64,000 nucleotides of DNA from Taeniopygia guttata (Eukaryota; Chordata; Aves; Passeriformes; Estrildidae), in assembly GCF_048771995.1 (NCBI RefSeq), contig NC_133030.1, positions 60,792,001 to 60,856,000 of the forward strand, in the 5' to 3' direction. The notes beneath the pieces were generated by a model, which saw nothing but the letters and a program-made list of their open reading frames with translations, did not search any database and was not told where the DNA came from. Each line of letters starts with the position of its first letter. Positions within the stretch are counted from its first letter, which is position 1. Positions 11,801-21,500 of this stretch are shown here, piece by piece. The position numbers and the translations under genes are program-made.

Positions 11801-12192
11801 CAGGGCACCAGGATTTCCTCCAGACCCACAGAGCACCCGATCCCCCCTGGATATCAGGATTTTCTTGAGGGCTTCCAGACCCCCAGACCCCCCTCAGGAA
11901 CATCCGCGCCCCCTGAGGGCATCCGTTCTCCCCAGAGCGCCCGGCTCCCTCCAGAGCACCCGGACCCCCAAGAGCATCCGCTCCCCTCAAGAACACCCGG
12001 TCCCTCCAGGGCACTCGGATCCCTCAGAGCACCTGGATCCCTTCTAGATCACCGGGACCCCCCAGGGCACCCAGCCCGACCCTCGGACCTGCCCAGCTCG
12101 CCGTGCCCGCGGTACCGTCGCTACCTGGAGAAGAGCACGGCGCCGCCGGCCGCGGGGTCGTGCCTGAGGAGCCACAGCGCCCGCAGGGCCAT
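2777..12192 (-). CDS. AP5M1: AP5M1, adaptor-related protein complex 5 subunit mu-1 (8 coding exons, 487 aa)
   Basis: Medium (mu) subunit of AP-5, an adaptor complex of late endosomes/lysosomes that acts with SPG11 and SPG15 in retrieval to the Golgi (family knowledge). Coding exons in order: 12192-12125, 7990-7345, 6073-5846, 5376-5237, 4518-4433, 4331-4216, 3972-3876, 2859-2777. All introns are GT-AG and the joined frame of 1464 nt stays open to a TAA. Seen in the protein: start [13 protein letters not shown], then RRYPTVE and ELWPVLAF in the N-terminal half, and [38 protein letters not shown] and [13 protein letters not shown] in the mu-homology half (about residue 200 to the end). Length 487 matches the roughly 490-residue vertebrate protein. 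The start was chosen because its context is GACATGG and the N-terminus matches the family; the frame is open further upstream. It lies head to head with EXOC5. Identity is essentially certain; exon edges rest on splice signals and phase. Confidence 0.96.
2860..3875 (-). other. AP5M1: AP5M1 intron 7
   Basis: GT-AG intron of 1016 nt. Nothing else was recognised in it. Confidence 0.85.
3876..3972 (-). CDS. AP5M1: AP5M1 coding exon 7
   Basis: Acceptor TTGTAG|CTG, donor GCAT|GTGAGT, 97 nt. Encodes residues 429-460 ([17 protein letters not shown]) and the first base of Ser461. Confidence 0.94.
4216..4331 (-). CDS. AP5M1: AP5M1 coding exon 6
   Basis: Acceptor CCTTTAG|GAC, donor GTAAAA|GTAAGT, 116 nt. 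Encodes the rest of Gly390 and residues 391-428 ([19 protein letters not shown]). Separated from exon 5 by an intron of only 101 nt. Confidence 0.93.
4433..4518 (-). CDS. AP5M1: AP5M1 coding exon 5
   Basis: Acceptor CATCTAG|GGG, donor ATTG|GTGAGA, 86 nt. Encodes residues 362-389 and the first base of Gly390 ([17 protein letters not shown]). Confidence 0.94.
4519..5236 (-). other. AP5M1: AP5M1 intron 4
   Basis: GT-AG intron of 718 nt with no recognised repeat or gene. Confidence 0.85.
5237..5376 (-). CDS. AP5M1: AP5M1 coding exon 4
   Basis: Acceptor TTTCCAG|GTT, donor AACAG|GTAAGA, 140 nt. Encodes residues 315-360 and two bases of Arg361 ([23 protein letters not shown]). Confidence 0.95.
5552..5669. 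repeat. Diverged duplicate, copy A (AP5M1 intron 3)
   Basis: About 118 bp that aligns end to end, in the same orientation, with 7145-7263 in intron 2, at roughly three-quarters identity by eye. Both copies share GACATCTCA, CTAATTCA, ATTTAAAGTAA, CCAAGCA and CAGTAACTCCTGAA. This may be an old dispersed repeat family or a local duplication; the family is not recognised. Confidence 0.7.
5846..6073 (-). CDS. AP5M1: AP5M1 coding exon 3
   Basis: Acceptor TTCCCCAG|TGT, donor CCCAG|GTAACA, 228 nt, phase 0 at both ends. Encodes residues 239-314, including [12 protein letters not shown] and GPYKFPF of the mu-homology domain. Confidence 0.95.
6781..6928 (+). mobile_element. CR1 LINE 3' fragment (AP5M1 intron 2)
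   Basis: Plus-orientation CR1 tail with AGGCCTGG, GGAAGGTGTCC, GATGATCTTTAAGG and CCCTTCCAACCC. It is 5'-truncated like most CR1 copies. Two copies of CAATATTAAACAAT sit immediately upstream (about 6745-6780). Confidence 0.9.
7145..7263. repeat. Diverged duplicate, copy B (AP5M1 intron 2)
   Basis: Partner of 5552-5669, same orientation, about 1.6 kb away on the other side of exon 3. See copy A for the shared blocks. Confidence 0.7.
7345..7990 (-). CDS. AP5M1: AP5M1 coding exon 2 (largest exon)
   Basis: Acceptor CCCGCAG|GCG, donor AAG|GTGAGA, 646 nt. Completes Arg23 and encodes residues 24-238, the N-terminal half that corresponds to the longin-like part of mu subunits plus the start of the mu-homology domain. 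It is clearly richer in GC and CpG than the downstream exons, which makes a 254-codon frame on the opposite strand look open. Confidence 0.95.
7991..12124 (-). other. AP5M1: AP5M1 intron 1
   Basis: GT-AG intron of 4134 nt. It holds the minisatellite at 11399-12060, a 20-nt A run near 10017-10036 and T-rich runs near 9500 and 10580. Nothing else was recognised. Confidence 0.85.
11399..12060. repeat. GC-rich minisatellite in AP5M1 intron 1
   Basis: Tandem array built from the phrase CCAGGACACCAGGATTTCCT, then a CAGGACATCCAGACCCCC-like phrase, then AGAGCATCCGATCC. The GGATTT anchor recurs at 11451, 11498, 11553, 11608, 11663, 11710, 11765, 11811 and 11857, so unit lengths are 47, 55, 55, 55, 47, 55, 46 and 46. 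From 11880 to 12060 the units decay but the vocabulary persists (AGAGCACCCGG, CCCCCAAGAGCATCCG). The AP5M1-sense strand is G-rich with many GGG runs. It ends about 65 nt from the exon 1 donor. Confidence 0.92.
12125..12192 (-). CDS. AP5M1: AP5M1 coding exon 1
   Basis: Encodes residues 1-22 and two bases of Arg23. The ATG is at 12192-12190 in the context GACATGG. Donor CTCCAG|GTAGCG. It lies inside the CpG island. Confidence 0.93.
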
Positions 12193-12305
12193 GTCGATGG
12201 CAGCGATGGTGGCGGTGATGGTGGCGGTGATTCCGCCGGTGATGCCGCCGGTGCCGATGGCGGCCGGGGAGGAGCCGCGGCCGCGCCGTGACCGCCCGGC
12301 GCGGC

Positions 12306-12316
12306 GCCATTTCCGG
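12306..12316. promoter_or_regulatory. YY1/ETS-like composite site
   Basis: GCCATTTCCGG. The reverse complement has the ETS core CGGAAAT and a YY1-like AATGGC. It lies near the middle of the interval between the two genes. Motif match only. Confidence 0.4.
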
Positions 12317-12354
12317 CGGGCGGAGGCGGCGCCGCGGCCGCCGCTGCTGCTGCC

Positions 12355-12364
12355 GGGGCGGGGG
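12355..12364. promoter_or_regulatory. GC box (SP1/KLF-type)
   Basis: GGGGCGGGGG, about 120 nt upstream of the EXOC5 ATG. Motif match only. Confidence 0.4.
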
Positions 12365-12480
12365 GACACAATGGGCGGCAGCGGCGGGGCAGCGGCGGCG
12401 AAGGGGCGCTGAGGGGCCACCGAGGGGCCGCCGCCCTCCTTCCCTCTGTTTCCCTCCCTCCTCCCTCCCTCCCTGCGGCC

Positions 12481-12507
12481 ATGGCCACCACGGCCGAGCT
12501 CTTCGAG
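12481..12507 (+). CDS. EXOC5: EXOC5 coding exon 1
   Basis: 27 coding nt for MATTAELFE, then donor GAG|GTGGGT. It lies in the CpG island. A 40-nt almost pure pyrimidine tract (12434-12474) precedes the ATG. Confidence 0.93.
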
Positions 12508-15500
12508 GTGGGTGCGGGCCCCGCGGGCGGGGGGCCGGCTGCGCTGAGGGGATGCGGCAGGCTGTCCGCGGGGAAGGGCGGGCGGTGTGTGGGGCTGGGG
12601 GAGCCGCGGTGCCGCCCCGCGGGGTGCGGTGCCCTCCTGGCCCCGCTGCAGGGCCTCGCTGCCGGCAGGGCCGGTGACAGGGCCACGCCGGGCCCGGCCC
12701 CGCGCTCCTTCTGCCCAAGGCGCGGTGGGAACGGTGGGGCTGGAGCGGAATAAAGGAATGACTTTGCCCTCCCTTTACTCGAGGTGGGAGCAAAGCAAGG
12801 AAGGAGAATAGCTCAGCCAAGGCCGCGCAGGAGCAGGACAGGAATAGCAGGAGTCTGTCAGATTCTTCCCGTGCAATTGCGGAATGCCCTAAGTTGGAAG
12901 AGATGCACGAGGATCGTCTCCCTCCTGAAGGGAGCCTGCCAAAGGGATGGAGGGGGGACTTCTTACAGGAATGTGTAGTGACAGGACAGGGGGAATGGCT
13001 TCCAACTGAAAGGTTGGATATTAGGAAGAATGATATCACTCTTTCGCCTGTGAGGGTGTTGAGGCCCTGGCACAGAGAAGCTGTGGCTCTCCCGTCCCTG
13101 GCAGTGCTCAGGGCCAGGTTGGATGGGGTTTGGATAGTGGAAGGTGTCCCTGTCCATGGCCGCGGGTTGGAACGAGATGATCTTTGAGGTCTCTTCCAAC
13201 CCAAACCCTTTTGTGATTCTGTGGCTTCAGCTTCTGGCCTGGACCATGAACTCTTGTGATGTGACCCGTGTCAAACAGAAAGTGTGGTGTCCCCACTTCC
13301 TCTTCACCCCTGTGTCACGGTGTCATCCCCAGGTGTCCTGTGTTTGCTCTCCAAGTCACTCAAGAGCTGGTTGTTCTTCTGGTGGGTTATTATTGGGACT
13401 CACATTGCCCAGCCTTCAGGAAAGGGTCTTCCTGTTTCTCTGGAAGATCCCATCTCTGGGGTTCATGTAAATGCATTGTGTGCATTTGAATTTATGAATC
13501 ATTGTGATGGCACACGAGTGTTATGACTCACATCTTTTGGTTTGCATAGCTTTAAAAAATAGCAGGACTAAAATACGGTGTTCCTACGGCTGGATGCCAG
13601 GTTTTGTACCCTCCCTACACCACTCTAGGAGCCCCTTGATTTCTCAGCATGATGACAGCACCATTCAATTCTTTGTAGGGTGTTGAGTGTGAGGTGATTT
13701 GAATATGGAAAGAAAACTGTGTTTTGGCTGATTTGGGTCGTGCAACAACTTTTTCCACTTTGCAATAGCAATAAAGATAAAATTGCAAATTAGGTGAGAC
13801 TTTTGCCTGGAGATTGGGGCTAGAAACTATGCCTTTCCAACATGGAATCCAGTATTTCTGTCTCTCCCACTTTCAGTTCACTTTCACTCCAAAGGCAAGA
13901 GAGTTTTTGTTGATGTCCGCTAATTTAATGTTGCCTACTTGGTTAGTTTGAAATTTTTGCCTTATATAAGAACATAAAAATCTGCTTATTATGGGGAGTA
14001 GCTCTTAGCTGTCTGCTGAGGATGGAATTTGATTACCATATTTTCATGAGTGTGTGTTTTAAGTAAATTTCAGTACAGATATGGGAACTTGTGCAGCAGG
14101 ATCTGTGCTGAAAATGGGCATAACATGGACTGAATTCTCCCTCACATAACTTAAAGCATTATTTAACAGTGGATGCTTCTAAACTGGTTTTTAAACTGGC
14201 TGTGTCCAGTGTAGCTTCATTTGTAAACACCAGATCAAACCAGGTTATGACCCACTTCAGGCATATCTCTTATTAAATCAGGAGTATTGGCTGAATGGAT
14301 GGGATCACATTAATTCCTCTGGAGCCAGAGGGAAGTTCAAAGCTGGAGAAATTGACTGTTGGGGCTCATCTGATAACAGGCAAAGGACTTGCAAATGACA
14401 TTTGTAATAGCTGATTTTCAGCAATTTCTGCAGAACAGGATAGGGGACTTAAAATAGGAGTTAGGCTGTCAGCTATGAGTAACCCTGTTATCAAGATAGC
14501 ATTTAAAAAAGCAAATGTGTATGGAAGATACAAACTAAAGTAAGAACTTTTGGATCTGCAGTGGAACCTGGAAAATCATGTCTTAGAAAGACAATGTTGA
14601 ACTTCATTTATTCCATATGAATCAAGTAGATTATTTTTAGCACACCCTCTGTAGAAAATTGAAAGGGAAATCTCATATTGTTTCTCTTGATCCTGCACAT
14701 AATAGCCACTGCAGTTAATATTTCTTAAATAATATAAACCACTATTTATATGATTAAAAAACTGAAGGACAGGTCTCCTGTGTAAGTGTTCTTGGAAAAT
14801 CAGGTATTTTCCAGGAAGGGAGCTGCAGGTCTGTGTACACATGAACTCAGGGAGTATTTAGAGGTATATAGAGGCATGATGGAGTGGAGAAAGATTGGCA
14901 TTATAATATTTTTTGAGGTTCTGAGGCATCTACATCAGATTTCCTTAGGGGAGGAGGCTTGCAGAAAAGCTTTGTGAATGTTGTTTTACAAAAATGAAAA
15001 AATACTCAAAGCCATTATATGTGTGTGGGTGAATTATCTTTTAGTAGGAACATCTGGGAAAGGGAGAAATGTAGAAAATGTTATCTGCACACACAGGGTG
15101 TCAGTAAACCCTTTATTCAGGGTTCTTCCATACTTGGCTTTAGCATCCTTGTAACCAGAGTGGTACCTCAGCTAAATTACAAGATCTTCAGAGGAAAAAC
15201 TGGGGATTTTCATATAAAGGAGAAGTTCTGCAGGTAATTGGGAGGCCTCCCCTGAATGGAATGTTACTGCACTGAATGACTCATTTCACCTATAATTAAA
15301 TTACAGAAGTGTTCCAAACTTTTAAATCTCAAGATGGCATAAGGAGGGAATTTACACTTGGCATGAAAACGTGGCATTGTGGCTTTTGATGAAAAGGATT
15401 CTTGTAAAGGAAACTTCAACTTGTTTATCAGGAAGGACTTGGTTAAAGAGATGAGTGACTTGTAGGGAAATTGTCTTTATGTGGTATCAGCCAGTTATTT

Positions 15501-18500
15501 TTGAAGTTTAGCCAAGGAGGCTGAGCACAACATAGTTACTCGAGTCGGTCTGGATGAGGAGTTACTGAGTGATAACATTTCTGCCATGTCTATCAGGATT
15601 CAGCGTGTGACAAAGTATATTTAAAAAGCTTTTATCTTCCTGGTTAGTGGCTGGGCCTGACTGGATAGGGCATAATTTGTTTCTGAGGAAACAGACCTTG
15701 AACAGGCAATATTTGCTTTTCAACCCTTGGTTTTACTTTCAAAACTAACTCTGTAATACTGTTTTTCCCCTCATTATTGCTTGTGACAAAGTTTCATACA
15801 TATTGATACAATATGTTTGTAATACCTGTTGAGATGCCTTTATTTTTTACTATTTTCATTTTTTTTTCAACCAAGTTTTATCAAAAGCAGTGGTGGCATA
15901 TTCAATTGCTTCATCAAATACTCCTATTCACCAGAGCCACTCCCAGCTATGTTTTGGGTTGTTTCACACTTCTAGAACTGTTATTTCTTATGATTCAAAA
16001 GCCTTCTATAAAATCCCGGTGGTTGTGAGAATATTTTCCTTACTGGTCTTATGAGTGCTGATGTTAGCACCTAATCACTGCTGCTGAAGTGATAAATACT
16101 CTTTTTATTAATGATAGAAATTGGACTATGTTTAGAGTAATTTGGTATTAACTCTGTGATGAAATGTTTGAGCTGGTGTGATTATTAGGCCAGCTAAAAT
16201 AGGACATCTTGAGTTTCTAAATGAGGCCTCTGCCTTCAGAAAATGTTGTTGGGTGGAGAAATAATCTTAATTCTTTACCCTTGAGTGGTATTTTTATGGA
16301 AGAACCAGCAAATATTTTGGAAGAAACTTGTGTAACCTTGAGTTCTAGTATCACTCATACCGTGTTTTTTCTGCATGTGGAAATCAAATTCATCCTCTGT
16401 TTTTATGCCTTTTTTCCTCATTTTTATCTGCTCTGTTTCTGCAGATAAATGCAGAAACAAAATGCAGTGGGGCTGCATTCAGTGCCATCTCATGCTGGGT
16501 TTTTTGGGCTGGGATTTTTGGTCAGTTCTGTGTGTGATGCCGTGGTGTGACAGAGAGTTGAACAACTGTAAAAACCCCTTATTTTGCCACGTAATTTTGG
16601 TAGGCAGATGAATTCTCTGATGTGTTTTGCTGTGCAGCTGAGGGCTGGCTAGGGTGGTGTAACCTCTCAAATCAGCTGCAGAGCTCAGGCACTTTGGAAT
16701 GAAAAGCCACAAACTCAGCTGCAAATAATGTCATTTAGAGCCAGCTCTTCACAGACCTGCAGCACATTCTTTGCAAACTCTCTGATAGTATCTAAACCTG
16801 ATGTTCCAACTGATCATATTAAAAGCAGTGTTCTCAGCAATAAATATGTAAGCCCAAAAGGTGATGGAGTAATTGCCAGCACTGTACTTTTGATTATAGT
16901 AAAGCTTCTAAACACTTTCAAAATGAGGTGTGAGCACCTGCTGAAGGAACAACCTGCTGTGGCACATTGTAAAGGGTTTTTCCTCTGTGGCCAGGAGCCT
17001 TTTGTGGCAGATGAATACATTGAACGCCTGGCATGGAGAACACCTGGGGGAGGTTCCAGAGGTGGAGAAGCTTTCGATCCCAAAAGGTAAAAAAATCAAA
17101 TTGCACAATGGTCAAAGTGGATGTATCTCTATACTGTTTTATTCCATATATTTATTCCACACAAGCCTGTGTGCAGTGGTGCTGTGTGTCCAAGGGGGTT
17201 TTCATGTGGGAGAATAGCTAACATTTGTGACTATGAGCCAATTATTCACAACTAATTATTCAGTAAAGAGTAGGGAAAGTCACTGTCTGATTGAGACCTT
17301 TTGAATGAAGGAGAATTGATATTGTTTGTGCTTGTCAGACAGTTGCTGGATTCAAGCATAATATGAGGCTTCACTGCTGTGATAGTTAATGAGTTAATTT
17401 AAGGAGTTTCTTACTTTAGTTTCCTGAGCTGCCTTGTTTAAGACACAGTAGTTTGCAAATAAAAGGCACAAAAAGGTAGAACAGCAAGAGAGGCAGCTCT
17501 GGGGACAAGATCTTGTGATAAAATAATCTGACTTACTAAAATGTCAGCAATGAACCTGCCACAGTCAAAGGACATTTCTTCTGGAACACTCTGGCTCTTT
17601 GGAGGTGTCTGAGAAGAGAAAGGATGTTTTTGAATTTCCAGCAAGATGCTGAACTCTTGACATTCAGTCTGAGGCCTGTATCCTATGCAGAGCTTTATCT
17701 GTGACTGAAGCAGGAAGAAGCCTGGAAATACACAGCATTATTCCCTGGAACTCTTTCTCTGTGCTTCTGCCCAGTATATACATTAGGGTAGTTCATGATT
17801 TGCACAAATTCGTACTTAATTTAACAGATTTTCTGTATTTCTTCTGGTTTGCTTGTGTGAACTTCTGGGAGGCACTTCCATATTTTTCAGGACAAGCAAG
17901 CAAAACCTGCAACAGTAAATATTTTTCTTGTGGCATCTTCTAGTATTGGGCAGGGAGCCAAAATTAATCTTTAAAAAAGAAACAGATATTTTTGTACCTA
18001 TTTTTTTCTTTTCTATTTTGGAAGATGCTGCTTTTGTTTGCTAGAAAGAGTATTGGAGTCTTTATTTTTCATCTGTAAACCTGACCAGCAGCTACCTCTT
18101 CTGCTTCTTTCCTTTCTCAATATATTGAGCATTGCTGCTGAATAAGTTCAGAGTTGACACAAGACCTGTTTAAAACACAAACCCCAGCCTGAATCAGTTA
18201 GTTAAAATTAATAGAGACTGCCTGAATGTCTCTAGGCTTTTGTTTGAAAGAATGCTTTGTTGTTTAAATTTGATTTTCCATATTCTTCTGTAAACTTAGA
18301 TGTGTTCCTTGTGGTTTTCTGTGAAACCTGCTGCAGTGTCCTTGCTCTTGGGCTTCTAACAAACAGGAGTGAAGGAGAGGAGTCACCAACTTCTGCCTCA
18401 GTCCAGTTTTCTTTAAGAAAAAGAAAAGTTCTCAAGTAACTGACTGGGCTAAAAGCCTCTTCTGACATTAAACCTGGACAGCAAAGTTCTGAAATGTTTC

Positions 18501-21500
18501 AGATGTTTTCCATTTTTAGCATGAGTTTTATGGCTGTGGAGGATCTGGGAGTAATCCTTTCCTTGACCAGTGACTGGGATATTTAGGAAATAAGAGCTGA
18601 AAATATGACTGAAATGGGACAGAATGAACAAAAACAGGAATGAGGAAGAGAGATGTTGAGAACAGAATGAAAAGAACAGAGGGAATGAATTCAGATGTAC
18701 TGTGATTGGGAGGAGTAAAATGTGAGTCTGAAAGAAAAGTTTATGATGGGAAAGGGCAGAAAAACCCTCTAAAATGGGTATAGGAAGAAGTGAAGTCAGT
18801 CAGAACAACATTATGAAATTATGGCTGTCTCAGTTACTTATTAATAATTACTCATTGTAATGCTGACTTCCAACTTTACAGTAACATGTAGAATAGAGAA
18901 TATTTTTCTGTTGTATCCCTTACAATGTAGTGGCCTAAGTTTTCTTTTTCCATATTAGACTTATTTAGGGAAGATGGGGATGAAGGGACTTCTGTATCTG
19001 TGGCAGAGCCATGTTCCTGAGTGATTGATATTTTGGTGTTCTTCTCTTCTTTGGCCCTCCATGAGTTTTTGTGTTGTCATAGAGTGGTGCACAACCAGGG
19101 TGATGTAGTTTAAAACAAAATTTTAGAAACAGATTTTTTTCTAAAATATTGAATGTTATATATAATAATAGTATTATTTTCTAAAATATTTAAATAAAAA
19201 TTAAATTTATTTGTTTAAATCTAAAATAAAGAAACATTTCTAAGTTGAACATGGTTAGATCAGCCTTGTATGCAAGTTACTTTTTTTTTTTTGAGGTGTT
19301 TTAAACTCCTCAGAAGCCCGTGTCTTTCAAACTAAAGTCTGTTTTCCTGTATTTTATTCTAAATCAGATTATTGGAAGAATTTGTAAATCATATCCAAGA
19401 ATTACAGGTAATGGATGAAAGGATTCAGAGGAAGGTGGAGAAACTAGAACAACAGTGCCAGAAGGAAGCAAAGGAATTTGCCAAGAAAGTACAAGAGTTG
19501 CAGAAAAGCAACCAGGTAAATCCAAAGGGAAAAGTCAGTGGGAAACTGTGCAAATTTTCAAAGCATTCTGTGCTCCATTAACTTTTCTTGGTACAGGGTG
19601 TTGCTGCTTGATATAAGAATAAAGAGGGTTTGATGATAATTTCTCCTGTCACAGGAGGCTTATCTGCATGTTCCATTAAGAAAAAAAAAAAGTGGGGAGT
19701 CCTCACAATAATTTAAAGAAAGACTAAACTTTGAGTTGTGTGTAATTTATTAATTAGAGCATTGAGATGCAGCACCTGAATTCACTGGGCTTCTGCCTGA
19801 AGGAAATCTTGTGTTTCCTGAAGTACATGAAATGGAAATCATGAGTTTCGTGTCTGTGTTCTCCAGGTTGCCTTCCAACATTTCCAAGAACTGGATGAGC
19901 ACATCAGCTATGTAGCAACTAAGGTCTGTCACCTTGGCGACCAGCTGGAGGGGGTAAACACGCCACGGCAACGGGCTGTGGAGGCTCAGAAGCTGATGAA
20001 ATACTTTAATGAGTTTCTGGATGGAGAGCTGAAGTCTGATGTTTTTACAAACTCTGAAAAGGTAAGAGCTGTCAGCGGGATGAAAGCAGTTCAAAGCAAT
20101 AAGCGGGACTGCCCTAATTACAAGCTGCTACCATGACTTACCATGGTCAGACTTCAAACCACTCAGTGACTGACTTGTTAAAGTTTCATTGTTCTGAAAT
20201 GTAAATTAACAACGCTGGGCTGCAGATTGCTGATAAAGCATTTGTATTCAGTGATGCTTAATGTGGCAATGTTGGCATTTTTCATTTTATGAAATTATCG
20301 GAGATTTGGGAAACGCTGGGAGGGCAACTTTGGAGTGCAATACAATATCTGCCTCTTTCCTTTGAACCCCTTGCCTCAGATCCATCCTGTAAAGCAGAAC
20401 GTTTCTGAATGCAACTTCTTTGTGCAACTTTGCTCTGTTGGGTCAGTCCACTGGCCTTGGATACCTTTTTGTCACAGCATGCCTTTGGGCTTTGTATAGT
20501 CCTGTGGTTATGTCTCCACCCTTGGAATTTAGAGGAACCAGGCAGGAAAACTTCAAAGAAATGTTCAAGCATTTTGTTTTTCTTGTGCTTCAAGAGTACG
20601 TTCATGAAGCAAATACAATCTGAGTGGTGTGACAAACAGAAATAAACTGAAGGAAAATAATCAGCTCTAAGCAAAAGGACACATTGGATTTTCCAATAGT
20701 AAAGTTGTTGGTTTGGGTTTGTTGGTTGTTGTTTTTTTTTTAATGTGGTGTATCCTGAACAATCTTCCTTCCCTTCTTCTGTGCAGTGGTATGGTTGTAG
20801 TCAGGAAAAAAATTATAATATGTGGAAACAGCAAACCCTTGATTTGCACATTCAGCAAAAAGATGTGCTTGAAATGCAGCTCATGGAAGACCTGAGAACA
20901 GGTTAATAGTCACCCCTCCCACTGAGCTGGAGGTGTCTCTCAGGGAAATGAAAAGCTAATCATTTTATATAGTTGTATTCCCAAGGAGTCACTTGCACAG
21001 TGCCTTTTGATTCATGGTCTGTGGATATATGGTAATTATTAGTTGATAGCTTGCCCTCATTCAAGAGAGAGCAGAGAAAAACTTCCCTGATTTCCAAGGG
21101 AAACAGGTTTCAGCATATGGGAAGTTCTTCTATGGACAGTCTTTCCCAGAGCTGCATAATTTTTTCCTTTTTTCCTTTGGAGTAATAAAATATTCATTTT
21201 ACAAATATTTAGTGGCAGCATGGTGAATAACAAAACATAAGTTAGAGAATGATGTGTTGTCTGCTCAAGAGGCTCAAAGAATTCAACTTTAATTTGTAAA
21301 TTAAAGTTTCATGATTCATCCTGTTGGAGAACCCAAAAAATTTGGTAGATAAATTGGGTGAGTCTGGGAAATTTGTAAACAAATGAATCTCTGTACACCC
21401 CAAAGAATAATAAGATACTCATCAAATTTGGAGGAAGAAAAATGTAAAGGCCTTAAGTGTTGTGCCAGTCTGCAGCAGAAGGGTGTGGGAACACAAACAA

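Larger units (their letters stand above)
12080..12720. promoter_or_regulatory. CpG-island divergent promoter of AP5M1 and EXOC5
   Basis: Dense CpG sequence around and between the two opposed start codons (12192 minus, 12481 plus; 288 bp between them). There is no TATA box. It contains a GC box, GGGGCGGGGG at 12355-12364, and an overlapping YY1/ETS-like site, GCCATTTCCGG at 12306-12316. These are typical of TATA-less bidirectional housekeeping promoters. Transcription start sites are not determined. Confidence 0.85.
12508..16994 (+). other. EXOC5: EXOC5 intron 1
   Basis: GT-AG intron of 4487 nt. Its first 200 nt are still CpG island. It contains opposed CR1 fragments at 12877-13226; no other feature was recognised. 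Confidence 0.85.

Noticed and set aside
11242-12014. Open frames of 96-121 codons on both strands
   Set aside because: They are translations of the minisatellite, whose repeat happens to lack stops in several frames.
12193-12420. 76-residue N-terminal extension of AP5M1 from an upstream ATG
   Set aside because: The ATG lies only 60 bp from the EXOC5 start, and family members begin at the downstream Met.
12044-13204. 386-codon minus-strand open frame across the promoter
   Set aside because: It runs through the CpG island, the EXOC5 first exon and a reversed CR1 copy. The composition (Pro, Arg, Ala, His runs) is that of GC-rich non-coding DNA, with no family resemblance.
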